DNA from: Kitasatospora sp. NBC_01250
GTDB lineage: Bacteria > Actinomycetota > Actinomycetes > Streptomycetales > Streptomycetaceae
NCBI RefSeq assembly: GCF_036226465.1
Contig: NZ_CP108476.1
Location: forward strand, 7,316,001-7,380,000
Length of the DNA stretch: 64,000 nucleotides
Direction of reading: 5' to 3'
Below the pieces are notes generated by a model. That model searched no databases, had not been told where the DNA came from, and worked only from the letters and a program-made list of their open reading frames with translations. Of the stretch, positions 16,853 to 25,871 are shown piece after piece. Positions within the stretch are counted from its first letter, which is position 1, and every line of letters starts with the position of its first letter. Both the position numbers and the translations under genes were made by a program.

Positions 16853-16951
16853 GTCCGGTTTCTCCTCGCCAGGCGGTGGCCGACTGTGGCGTGCTCTGGG
16901 CACCCTAGCCGGGCGCGGGCTGATCGGCTACGGTGTGTACCGAAGTGCTCA

Positions 16952-17899
16952 CTAGGGCTGGTAGCGGCCGGTGCCGCTCTCCCAGCTCAGGTAGCCCGAG
17001 AGCCAGGCGGTCAGGCCGTCCGCGTAGCGCTGCGCGGTCTGGCTCTGGTCCGGTCCCAGTTCCAGTTCCCGGTAGGTGCGCGGCAGTTCGTCCACCAAGT
17101 GGGTGTAGCGGTCCACCATCAGCTGGGCCTCGGCCAGCACCACCGAACCGGCCTCCTCCAGCGAGCAGCCGCGTTCCTGCTGCACGATCATCACCAGGTT
17201 GTTCACGTCGCCGCGGGGTGCCTCCTGCGGGTAGGAACGGATGTCGTTGCTCAGCGAGGGGATGTCGGCCACGAGTTGGCGCAGCTGCTTGAGCGGGGGG
17301 CTGTGGAAGGCGGCCGGCGCCACCTCGAAGCGGCCCAGTCGCTCGACCATGTCCAGCACCGACTCCATCGCCGCGGTGCCCCGGCGCAGGATCAGGTAGG
17401 CCTCGCGGTCGGGCAGCCGCCCGGCCCGCCGGCCCGCCGCCTCGGCCGGGTGACTGGCGAAGTAGGACTCCCAGTTGTAGGTGGCGCGGGCCCGCCAGCG
17501 CGGGGACATGCCGCGGCTGATCCGCTGCCAGAGGTCCTCGAAGGCGCGGGCGCAGGGGGTGTCCTCGGGGGCGGGCGTGCCGTGCAGCACGCCGATCAGC
17601 CGGTCGCAGAGCTGGGCGACCGCGGCGGGCTGGTAGCCGAGCGGTCCGTCGAACTGGTCGTCGAAGAGGAAGTAGAACCCCATCAGGTCGGTGGCCAGCG
17701 CCAGCTCCTCGGCCGTGCAGTCGGGGTAGCTGAGGGCGGCCAGGTCGGGCACGTCCCAGCGGTCGTACGCCTCGGGTGTCAGCGCACTGCCGAGCATCCG
17801 GTGCTCGGCCAGCCAGGCCCGGTGATGGGTCTCGGCGTCAACCCGGTGAGGGTTGCGGCGGTAGGGGTAGGGGACGTCAAGGGTGGTTGCATCGGACAT
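16952..17899 (-). CDS. Class I terpene synthase (terpene cyclase)
   Basis: 315 residues, a normal length for a single-domain bacterial sesquiterpene cyclase. The aspartate-rich motif DDQFD is at 80-84 (FLFDDQFDGPLGY) and the NSE metal motif NDIRSYPQE at 218-226 (Asn218, Ser222, Glu226), followed by RGDVNNLVMIVQ. The RY pair near the C-terminus is present in AQRYADGL. It would cyclise farnesyl (or geranyl/geranylgeranyl) diphosphate with three magnesium ions. Product unknown. No P450 or other tailoring gene lies beside it; the divergent neighbour is a broken LAL regulator. Confidence 0.9.
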   Translation of the reverse strand: MSDATTLDVPYPYRRNPHRVDAETHHRAWLAEHRMLGSALTPEAYDRWDVPDLAALSYPDCTAEELALATDLMGFYFLFDDQFDGPLGYQPAAVAQLCDRLIGVLHGTPAPEDTPCARAFEDLWQRISRGMSPRWRARATYNWESYFASHPAEAAGRRAGRLPDREAYLILRRGTAAMESVLDMVERLGRFEVAPAAFHSPPLKQLRQLVADIPSLSNDIRSYPQEAPRGDVNNLVMIVQQERGCSLEEAGSVVLAEAQLMVDRYTHLVDELPRTYRELELGPDQSQTAQRYADGLTAWLSGYLSWESGTGRYQP

Positions 17900-18225
17900 C
17901 GGACTCCCGGGAGGTGAGGGCCGGTCGTACGGGTGACGCCTGCTTTGGGTGGCGCCGTGAGTCGTGCCATGATCCCTGGGTCGCCCGGGCCGCAGGGTAG
18001 CCGATCACACCATCGGATGGCCTGACTGTCGCAGCAATTGCCCGCGGCACCTGCAGTTGAACCATCATCAGAGGCGCTACCTGCGCGAAGAGACGGCGTC
18101 GGGCCCGTAACGGCGCTAGCCTCACGGAAAGAGCTCGTGGCATCGGCAGGAGTGCGCGAAATCCGGCAGCGCGCGACTCGACGCGCAAGCTGGGGCAGGC
18201 CCGGGAGAGGCGGAGGGGACCGACG
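17900..18225. other. Divergent intergenic region, terpene synthase / LAL regulator
   Basis: 326 bases between two divergent genes, expected to hold both promoters. I see GGAGGGG just before the GTG start of the regulator. I find no convincing -35/-10 pair and no long repeat. Confidence 0.4.
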
Positions 18226-21197
18226 GTGAGCGAACGGGAGAACGGGCAGGAAGCGGACGAGGCGCCGGCGCTCCCGCGACTCTATGAGCGCGAGGCCGCG
18301 ATCGGCGCGGCCAAGGCGGCGATCGACACCCTGGGGCGGCAGTTCGCGGCCGGCGGCATCGAGCTCGGCTCGCTGCTGCTCTACAGCGGCAAGCCGGGCC
18401 TGGGCAAGACGAGCATGCTGCGCCAGGTCAGGATGCTGGCCGGACGCGAGGGCCTGACCGTGCTCAGCGGCCGGGCCGGTGAGCAGCGCGGCAACGAACC
18501 GTACTACCTGCTGCGCCAGTTGCTGCTGCCCGAGCTGCTGCGGCTGGACCCCGAGCAGCGCCGCGAGGTGCTCGGTCCCTGGCACGAGGTCGCCGGGCCG
18601 GCGATCGGCCTGGCGGTCCCCAGTGGTGAGGCGGCCGACCCGCAGAGCGTGCGGGTCGGCCTGGACTACGTGATGACCCAGCTGGCCCGCCTCAGGGCGC
18701 CGTTGGTGATGCTGGTGGACGACCTGCAGTGGGCGGACCTGGAGTCGCTGGGCTGGCTGGAGTCCTTCGCGCAGCGCTGTCCCGAGCTGCCCGTGCTGCT
18801 GGCCGTCGCCTGGCGCTCGGGCGAACTGCCCGAGCAGGCCCAGGCCTTCCGCGCCCTGGTGGCCGGCAACTCGCACCAGCACCAGGAGTTCCAGGGACTG
18901 CAGCCCAAGGCCACCGAGAAGCTGGTCCGCGAGGTCTTCCCCGAGACCGCCGAGGACTCCTTCTGCCGCCAGGTCTGGGCGGTCACCGACGGAAACCCGT
19001 TCCTGGTCAACGCCCTGCTGGCCAAGGTCCGCGAGAGCGGCATCGAGCCGGTGCACGAGAACGTGCTGCTGCTGCACGACCTGGCCGCCGAGGCGCAGGG
19101 CATGGACCGCGAGTACTGGCTGGGCAAACTCGGGGTGAACACCTTCAACTTCGCCCAGGCCGCGGCGATGCTCAACACCCAGATCGCGATCCCGGTGGCG
19201 ACCAGGATCGCCGGGATGACCCCGGCCGCCGCGGCCGAGGCGATCGCCGAACTGCGCCGCCAGCAGGTGCTCTACGGTCCGGCCGACGGCCCCTTGGAGT
19301 TCGTCCACCCGCTGCTGGCCACCTCGCTCTACAAGTCCATCCGGCTGGGCATGCGCACCGCGATGCACGGCAAGGCGGCGCAGGAGTTGGAGCACGCCGG
19401 GCGCCCGTTGATGGAGTCCTCCCGCCATCTGCTGGAGACCCACCCGGAGGGCGATCCCGAGGTGGTCGCCAAGCTGCGCCGGGCCGCCCGCGAGCACCTG
19501 GCGGTCGGCGCCCCGGACGCCGCGGTGCGCTGCCTGGACCGGGCGCTGGCCGAGCCGCCGGAGGACGAGGACCGGGCCGAGGTGATCTACGAGCTGGGCT
19601 GCGCCACGCTGCTCACCGACCCGGTCAGCACGGTCAACCAGCTGCGGCTCGCGCTGGACGACCCCGGCCTGAGCAGCGGGCTGCGGGTGGACGCGACCTT
19701 CCGGCTCTCCGAGGTGCTCGCGCACAGCGGCCAGCTGGTGGCGGCGGCCGAGGTCACGTTGGCGGAGGCCGAGCGCACCGCGCCGGGGCCGGGACGGACC
19801 AGGCTGCAGGTGGCCCACTTCATCTGGGCGGCCTTCCAGCGCGAGGAGGCGGACGGCCCGGCCCGCTCCGCACGGCTCGCGCAGCTCAGCGCCGAGCTGA
19901 CCGCCGCCGACCCGGCGGGTGACGACCTGTACGCGCGCGCCGCCCGGGCGCTGCGCGCCTGGGACCTGACGCTGCAGGGCGCCGACGTGACCCAGGTGCT
20001 GGCCCTGGTGGACTCGGCGCTGCTGCCGGACGGCCGGCTGCCCGAGGGGCTGGGCTGGACCAGCAGCGTCTGGGGCCTGGAGCTGCCCGGGATCATCGGC
20101 CTGACCTACATCTACACCGACCGGCTGGACCGCGCCGAGAAGCTCTTCGAGGAGGCGATCCGGCCTTCGAGGTGGCGGGCTGGGGCGGCGGCCACCTCGG
20201 CTTCGCCTATTTCCTGATGGGTCTGGTGCGGTTCCGCCGCGGTGCGCTGGCCGAGGCGGAGGAGTTCCTGCGCAGCGCGCTGCGGATCGCCCGCCGGCTG
20301 GGCCCCGGCCTGCCGCTGCAGTGGGACGCGGTCGGCGTGCTGGCGGACACCCTGCTGGCCCGCGGCCGGGTCGAGGAGGCCTGGAAGCTGGCCGCCGACC
20401 ACGACTTCGCGCCGCCCTACCACCCCACCGCGATGGTGCTGCCGGACGCGGCCACCCTCTACGGCAAGCTGCTGCTGGCCCAGCGCGACCTGCGCCCCGC
20501 GGCGGAGGTCTTCACCGAGGTCGGCGGGCGGCTGGCCGAACGCGGCTGGCACAACACCATCTGGGCGCCGTGGATCGGTCACCTGGCTCAGGCCGTGCTG
20601 CCCGAGGAGCCGGACCGGGCCCGTGAACTGGCCGCGCAGGGGGCGCGCCGGGCCAGGGAGTTCGGCGCCTCCTCGGCGGTCGGCAGCGCACTGCGGATGA
20701 GCGCGGCGGTGGCGGACGGCCAGCAGGCCGTGGAACTGCTCGGCGAGGCGGTGCGGGTGCTCGGCCGCTCCCCGGCGGGCTACGAGCACGCCTTCGCCCT
20801 GGTCGACCTCGGTGCGGCGCTGCGCCGGGTGGGTCGGCTCGACGAGGCCACCGAGCAGTTGCACCAGGGCATGGAGCTGGCCGTGGAGTGCAACGCCGAC
20901 GGGCTGGTGTCCCGGGCCCGCGAGGAGCTCAAGGCCTCCGGGCTGCGCCCCAACCGGCTGCGCAGCACAGGGCGGGACGCGCTCAGCATGGCCGAGTGGC
21001 GGGTCGCCGAGCTGACCGTGGAGGGGCTCTCGCCGGTACAGATCGCCGAGCGGCTGAATGTCGCGGTGAGCCTGATCAACCGTCGGCTGGCGGCCGTGCA
21101 CCGCAAGACCGGCAGCACCAGGGAGGGGCTGGCCGCGGCCCTCGGCATCCCGGGCCGGGACGCCGAGAAGCCGGGGCAGGACACCGAGGGGCCCTGA
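18226..21197 (+). pseudogene. LAL-type (large ATP-binding LuxR) regulator, interrupted by a frameshift
   Basis: Two reading frames together encode one LAL regulator of about 990 residues. Frame one (18226-20217) has an AAA ATPase domain: Walker A GKPGLGKTS (55-63) and Walker B VMLVDDLQWAD (161-171), then a TPR-like helical region. It runs out in an unrelated tail after LFEEAIRP. Frame two resumes at once with FEVAGWGGGHLGFAYFLMG and ends with a LuxR helix-turn-helix (LSMAEWRVAELTVEGLSPVQ region). One inserted base at about 20162-20166 would restore GAEKLFEEAI-RP-FEVAGWG-type continuity. Either the gene is inactivated or the assembly has a one-base error. GTG start with GGAGGGG upstream. It is divergent from the terpene synthase and would be its likely activator. 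Confidence 0.8.
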
Positions 21198-21268
21198 GCC
21201 GGACACCGGGAAGCCGTGACCTGGGCACCGGGAAGCCAGGCCAGGACACCGAGAAGCCGTGACCTGGA
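21161..21268. repeat. Degenerate 21-22 bp tandem repeat (5 units)
   Basis: Five head-to-tail units of 21, 22, 22, 21 and 22 bases. They are variants of CACCGGGAAGCCGTGACCTGG and start with CGCCGAG, CACCGAG, CACCGGG, CACCGGG and CACCGAG. The first two encode the last residues of the LAL regulator and its stop; the rest are intergenic. Confidence 0.75.
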
Positions 21269-21335
21269 CCGGACCTGACAACATTTAGGGTGGCTGCCAG
21301 CACAAGCCCGGTTCCCCAGGCCCGAGGAGCAGCAG

Positions 21336-22484
21336 ATGGCGCCGAATCCCGCGCACCCGGTGACGGTCTCGCACGCCCCGCTGGCGCCCGGGGGTGCCGG
21401 CGCCGCCATCGAGCGCTGGACGCTGCGGGCCGGGCCCGTCGAGGTGACGGTGCTGACCCTGGGTGCCACCCTGCACGGGGTGCGGATCCCGGACCGCACC
21501 GGAGCGGTGGCCCAGGTCCTGCTCGGCACCGACGACCTGGGCCAGATCCTCGGCCCGGCCCGGCACTTCGGGGCCACCGTCGGGCGCTACGCCAACCGGA
21601 TCGCGGACAGCGCGGTCACCCTGGACGGGGTGGCCCACCCGCTCGCGCCCACCGGCGGCGGGGTCACCCTGCACGGCGGCCCGGACGGCTTCGCCAACCG
21701 GATCTGGACCGCCGAGGCGCTGCCGGCGGAGGGGACGGCCGAGGGGCAGCTGCCCGGGCCTGCGGCGGGCGGCCCGCGCGCCGGCGTGCGGCTGCACCTG
21801 CACAGCCCGGACGGTGACCAGGGGTTCCCGGGCGCGCTGGACGTCTGGGTGAGCTACCTGCTCTCGCCCACCGGTGAGCTGGCCATCGAGTACCGGGCCG
21901 TCACCACCCGTGCCACCGTCGTCAACCTGACCAACCACGCCTACCTGAACCTGGCCGGCGAGGGCAGCGGCGACGTGCTCGGGCACCTGCTCACCCTGGA
22001 CGCCGACGCGTACGCCCCCGTCGACGCGCGGCAGATCCCCTACGGTCCGTACGAGCCGGTGGCCGGCACCCCCTTCGACTTCCGCACCGCCCGGCCGATC
22101 GGCGAGGCGATCCACCAGGACCACCCGCAGCTGACCGCAGCCGGCGGCTACGACCACAACTGGGTGCTGCGCGCCCGCCCGCAGGACGGCCCGCCGGCGC
22201 GCGCGGCGCTGCTCCAGGACCCGGGATCCGGGCGCTCGGTCGAGGTGCTCACCACCGAACCGGGCGTGCAGGTCTACACGGCCAACGCCTTCCGGGGCGA
22301 GGTGCGCGGCGTGAGCGGGAGCGCCTACGGGCCGTACGCCGGGGTGGCGCTGGAGACCCAGCACCATCCGGACTCGCCGCACCACCCGGACTACCCGTCC
22401 ACCGAGCTGAGGCCCGGCCAGGAGTTTCACTCGGTAACGATCCTGCGGTTTGCCTGGGACTTTCCCACTAGTCACATGAGATGA
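21336..22484 (+). CDS. galM: Aldose 1-epimerase (galactose mutarotase)
   Basis: 382 residues. GalM landmarks are present: GRYANRIA, GVTLHGGPDGFANRIW, LTNHAYLNLAGEG (acid histidine), PFDFR, GYDHNWVL, and the catalytic base region YAGVALETQHHPDSPHHPDYPS. The enzyme interconverts alpha and beta anomers of galactose and glucose. No signal peptide. ATG start, with GAGGAGCAGC just upstream. The sequence around 140-155 (LPAEGTAEGQLPGPAAGG) is an extra low-complexity loop. The stop lies inside the ACTAGTCA inverted repeat that precedes the conservon. Confidence 0.9.
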   Translation: MAPNPAHPVTVSHAPLAPGGAGAAIERWTLRAGPVEVTVLTLGATLHGVRIPDRTGAVAQVLLGTDDLGQILGPARHFGATVGRYANRIADSAVTLDGVAHPLAPTGGGVTLHGGPDGFANRIWTAEALPAEGTAEGQLPGPAAGGPRAGVRLHLHSPDGDQGFPGALDVWVSYLLSPTGELAIEYRAVTTRATVVNLTNHAYLNLAGEGSGDVLGHLLTLDADAYAPVDARQIPYGPYEPVAGTPFDFRTARPIGEAIHQDHPQLTAAGGYDHNWVLRARPQDGPPARAALLQDPGSGRSVEVLTTEPGVQVYTANAFRGEVRGVSGSAYGPYAGVALETQHHPDSPHHPDYPSTELRPGQEFHSVTILRFAWDFPTSHMR

Positions 22485-22489
22485 CTAGT
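22467..22489. promoter_or_regulatory. ACTAGTCA-N7-TGACTAGT inverted repeat upstream of the conservon
   Basis: A perfect 8-base inverted repeat with 7-base spacer, overlapping the galM stop and lying 72 bases before the conservon kinase start. It is unusually AT-rich for this genome. It could be an operator for the conservon operon or a small terminator for galM; neither is shown. Confidence 0.5.
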
Positions 22490-22560
22490 ATCACTGCGTC
22501 AAAGTTCGTACCACAGACGGCGAGTCGTCCCTCAGCGCCGCCTTTCCCGAGGAGAATGCC

Positions 22561-25071
22561 CTGCGCGCGCGTCCCTCCAGAGCCAGGCGCACCCGCCTGA
22601 GCTTGCGAACCGCCCTGCTGGTCCTGGCGATCGTCCCCAGCCTCGCGCTCGCCGCGCTCTGGGCCGTCACCACCGGGCAGACCTTCTCCGACTTCCAGCG
22701 GCAGGCCGCGCAGGGGCTGCTCGCCCAGAAGGCCGGCCAGCCCTCCAACATCGTGTACTACAACCTGCAGGAGGAGCGTCGGCTCAGCGCCGAGCAGCTG
22801 GCCCAGCCCGGCAGCGTGACCGACGCGCTGACCCGCCAGCGCGCGGCCACCGACGAGGCGGTGCACACCTTCCAGCAGCTCTCCAGGGTCTCGGAGAACC
22901 ACGCCCCGGCCGAGGTGCGCGACGCGGTCCGAACGGCCCAGCAGGCGATGACCCAGCTGCCGCAGCGCCGCGCGGCGGTCGACCACGGCGCCGACCAGGA
23001 GAGCACCTACTCCTTCTACACCAACCTGATCAGCGTCGACCTCAAGCTCTTCACCGCGCTGAGCCACGTCGACAACGGTGAGGTCGGCTACATCTCGCGG
23101 ATCCTGGTCGACGAGTTCTGGACCAAGGAGCTCATCTCCCGCGAGGACGCGATCCTGGCCCGCAGCTGGCCCTCCGGACGGATCCCGGTGGCGGACCTGC
23201 AGACCGTTCAGCAGCTGATCGGCGCGGAGGGCTTCCTCTACAGCAGCAAGATCGCGCCCTACCTGCCGGCCGCCGAGAGCGCCGCGGCGCAGCGGATGAC
23301 CAGGGGCTCGGCCTGGCAGAGCATGGCCGGCGTCGAGCAGGACCTGCTGAAGCCCGCCGCGGCCGGCCCCGACGCCACCATCGCGCTGCCGCCCGACCAG
23401 TCGCAGTGGCGCGAGTCCGTCGACCTGGTCACTCCGCAGCTGGTCTCGCTGCTGGAGGCCCGCACCGACGCGGTGGTCAGCACCGGCAAGAACAGCATCT
23501 TCTCGCTCTTCCTGCGGGTGGTGCTGACCAGCGTGATCGGCCTGCTCGCCGTGATCGCCGTGATCATCACCTCCTGGCGGCTCACCCGCTCGCTGCGGCG
23601 GCGGATCGTCGACCTGCAGGACCAGGCCGGCGAGCTCGAACGCACGCTGCCCGAGGTGGTGGAGCGGCTCGGCCGCGGCGAGCAACTGGAGCCGGCCGAG
23701 GAGAGCCGGACGATCAGCACCGAGCCGCAGGGCGGCGACGAGCTGACCAGGCTCGGCCAGGCGCTCAACGCGGCCCGGCACAGTGCGCTGACGGCCGCCG
23801 TCGCCCAGGCCGAGCAGCACCGCGGCTTCGAACGCCTGCTGCAGCGCATCGCCCGCCGCACCCAGCTGCTGATCGGCCTGCAGCTCAAGACGCTGGACGA
23901 GATGGAGCGCCGGCACGAGGACCCCGAGGTGCTGGAAGGCCTCTTCGACCTCGACCACCTGACGGCGCGCCTGCGCCGCTACGAGGAGAACCTGGTCATC
24001 CTGGCCGGCGGCCAGCCGCAGCGGCGGTGGCGCAAGCCGGTGCCGCTGCTGGACGTGCTGCGCGCGGCCCAGGGCGAGGTGCAGGACTACCGGCGGATCC
24101 TGGTCGACGTCGAGGGCAGCCCGTGGCTCTCCGAGCGCGCGGTCGGCCCGGTGGTGCACGTGCTGGCCGAGCTGATGGAGAACGCCGCGGCCTTCTCCAA
24201 GCCGCCCACGCCGGTCGAGGTGCGTGCGGCCATGGTCGGGCGGGGCCTGGCGGTGGAGATCGAGGACCGGGGCCTGGGCATGGAGCCCGAACAGTACGAG
24301 GCCGCCAACACCCTGATGCGCCGTCCGCCCCGGATGGACGTGCTGGCCCAGGCCGACGACATCCGCCTCGGCCTCTACGTGGTGGCCCGGCTGGCGGACA
24401 CCCTCGGGCTGCGGGTGGAGTTCCGCCCCTCCGCCTTCGGCGGCACCCGTGCGGTGGTGCTGATCCCCGATGAGCTGGTCAGCGACGACTCCGCGGTCCC
24501 CGCGCCGACCGTGCTGGCCGCCGCCCCCGAGCCCGGCGCGCTGCCGGCCCGGGTGCGCGGGCGGGCGCTGGCCGGGGCCACCGCCGCGGTGAGCGCAGCG
24601 CCCGTGGCGGCACCGGCACCAGCACCGGCACCAGCACCGGCCGCCGACCCGTTGCCCGTACGCGCAGCGGAGCCGGTACCCGAACCTGCAGCGGAGCCCG
24701 AGACCGCGGCCGCACCCGAGGCCGATACCGAGCCCGCCCCCGGGCCCGCCCCCGAGCCCGCGGAGCTCCCCGCCGCGCGGCCGTCCTGGGCCGAGCGCCG
24801 CGCCGACCACGAGCGGACCGCCGAGACCGTCCAGCCCCCACTGCCGCAGCGGGTCCGCCAGGCCAGCCTGGTCGCCGAGCTGCGCCTGCCACAGACACCG
24901 CCGGACGGCGCCGAACCGGTCGAACCGGCCCCGGCGGCCGAGTCGCCCAGCGACGCACCGGCCCGCTCCGGCGCCGCCATCGGCGCCTTCCAGCGGCGTT
25001 CGCGCGCCGCCCGACTCGGTGACGAGACCACCGAACTGACCCCCATCCTCACCCCAAAGGACCCGTCATGA
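22561..25071 (+). CDS. Conservon sensor kinase-like protein (CvnA) with NIT-type sensor domain
   Basis: 836 residues if translation starts at CTG 22561, which has GAGGAG 9 bases upstream; a TTG at 22603 is the alternative (822 residues). N-terminal helix (RTALLVLAIVPSLALAALWAV), a ~300-residue extracytoplasmic all-helical region like nitrate/nitrite-sensing (NIT) domains, a second helix (FLRVVLTSVIGLLAVIAVII), then a histidine kinase-type ATPase with N box ELMENAAAFSKPPTPVEV and G box VEIEDRGLGMEPE. The Ala/Pro/Glu-rich C-terminal tail (about 640-836) is low complexity. I see no clear phosphorylated histidine (H-box), as is usual for CvnA proteins. It overlaps the next gene by 4 bases (ATGA). 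Confidence 0.88.
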   Translation: MRARPSRARRTRLSLRTALLVLAIVPSLALAALWAVTTGQTFSDFQRQAAQGLLAQKAGQPSNIVYYNLQEERRLSAEQLAQPGSVTDALTRQRAATDEAVHTFQQLSRVSENHAPAEVRDAVRTAQQAMTQLPQRRAAVDHGADQESTYSFYTNLISVDLKLFTALSHVDNGEVGYISRILVDEFWTKELISREDAILARSWPSGRIPVADLQTVQQLIGAEGFLYSSKIAPYLPAAESAAAQRMTRGSAWQSMAGVEQDLLKPAAAGPDATIALPPDQSQWRESVDLVTPQLVSLLEARTDAVVSTGKNSIFSLFLRVVLTSVIGLLAVIAVIITSWRLTRSLRRRIVDLQDQAGELERTLPEVVERLGRGEQLEPAEESRTISTEPQGGDELTRLGQALNAARHSALTAAVAQAEQHRGFERLLQRIARRTQLLIGLQLKTLDEMERRHEDPEVLEGLFDLDHLTARLRRYEENLVILAGGQPQRRWRKPVPLLDVLRAAQGEVQDYRRILVDVEGSPWLSERAVGPVVHVLAELMENAAAFSKPPTPVEVRAAMVGRGLAVEIEDRGLGMEPEQYEAANTLMRRPPRMDVLAQADDIRLGLYVVARLADTLGLRVEFRPSAFGGTRAVVLIPDELVSDDSAVPAPTVLAAAPEPGALPARVRGRALAGATAAVSAAPVAAPAPAPAPAPAADPLPVRAAEPVPEPAAEPETAAAPEADTEPAPGPAPEPAELPAARPSWAERRADHERTAETVQPPLPQRVRQASLVAELRLPQTPPDGAEPVEPAPAAESPSDAPARSGAAIGAFQRRSRAARLGDETTELTPILTPKDPS

Positions 25072-25472
25072 CGCGCACCACCGCCACCCACCAGGACCTG
25101 GACTGGCTGCTGGACGGGTTGGTCGATTCGGTGGCCGGGACCAGACACGCCGTGCTGCTCTCGGACGACGGCCTGGTGGTCAGCCAGTCCCGTGGCATCG
25201 ACCGGGCGGACGCCGAGCGGCTGGCCGCCGTCGCCACCGGGCAGCAGAGCCTGGCCCGGGGCGTGGGCACGCTGTTCGGCGGCGGCGGAGTGCGCCAGGT
25301 GATCGTGGAGCTGGCCGAGCTGTGGCTCTTCATCACCGCCGCCGGGCAGGGCACCCACCTGGCCGTGATCGCCTCCCAGGAGGTGGACGCCGAGGTGATG
25401 TCGCTGGCCATGCACACCCTGGTGCAGCAGGTCGGGCAGAAGCTCAGCACCCCGATCCGGAGCGCGGGGTGA
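25068..25472 (+). CDS. Roadblock/LC7 domain protein (CvnB)
   Basis: 134 residues with a roadblock fold: DLDWLLDGLVDSVAGTRHAVLLSDDGLVVSQS is the characteristic helix-strand opening (about 10-41), and later strands carry VRQVIVELAELWLFI and THLAVIASQEVD. In conservons this protein is thought to act with the CvnD GTPase, resembling MglB of the MglA/MglB switch (established for the family; inferred here). Coupled by ATGA to the kinase gene and by GTGA to the next gene. Confidence 0.92.
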   Translation: MTRTTATHQDLDWLLDGLVDSVAGTRHAVLLSDDGLVVSQSRGIDRADAERLAAVATGQQSLARGVGTLFGGGGVRQVIVELAELWLFITAAGQGTHLAVIASQEVDAEVMSLAMHTLVQQVGQKLSTPIRSAG

Positions 25473-25870
25473 GCCCGCACTGGAGCGAGGCGGAGCGCGA
25501 AGTCGGCGACGACGGAGCGGACTCGATGGTGCGCCCTTACACCATCACCCGGGGCCGTACCGCGCCCGAGCGCGACGACCTGACCCTGATCACCGTGCTG
25601 ACGGCCGTCCCGCAGGCCGCCGAGCAGGCCGGGCGGCGGCTGCAGCCCGAGCACCGCACCATCCTGGCCCGCTGCCTGCGCCAGCCGGCGGCGGTCGCCG
25701 AGCTGGCGGCCGACCTGGACCTGCCGGTCTCGGTGACCAAGATCCTGCTGGGCGACCTGATCGCCCAGGGCCTGCTGGTCGCCCGTGCCCCGATCGCGGT
25801 GGCCCGGGCGAGCGGTGGGGTGGACCTCGGCCTGCTGACCGCCGTACGCGACGGACTCCGGAGACTCTGA
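25469..25870 (+). CDS. DUF742 protein (CvnC)
   Basis: 133 residues from GTG 25469, overlapping the roadblock gene by 4 bases. The family signature MVRPYTITRGRT is at about 20-31, followed by a winged helix-like C-terminal half (LQPEHRTILARCLRQPAAVAELAADLDLPVSV landmarks, about 58-90). DUF742 proteins are the third conservon component. Their role is unsettled; the C-terminal half looks able to bind DNA or a partner. Confidence 0.9.
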   Translation: MSPHWSEAEREVGDDGADSMVRPYTITRGRTAPERDDLTLITVLTAVPQAAEQAGRRLQPEHRTILARCLRQPAAVAELAADLDLPVSVTKILLGDLIAQGLLVARAPIAVARASGGVDLGLLTAVRDGLRRL

Positions 25871-25871
25871 C

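Noticed and set aside
20150..20220. Programmed ribosomal frameshifting in the LAL gene
   Set aside because: No slippery sequence, stimulatory hairpin or stop near the junction that would fit a known frameshift site.
20172..21197. Second half of the LAL regulator as an independent LuxR gene
   Set aside because: It begins mid-domain with no ribosome site and continues the TPR-like region of the preceding frame exactly; a frameshifted single gene explains it better.
22468..24810. Long minus-strand open frame across the conservon kinase
   Set aside because: Antisense shadow; the plus-strand frame has clear kinase and membrane motifs.
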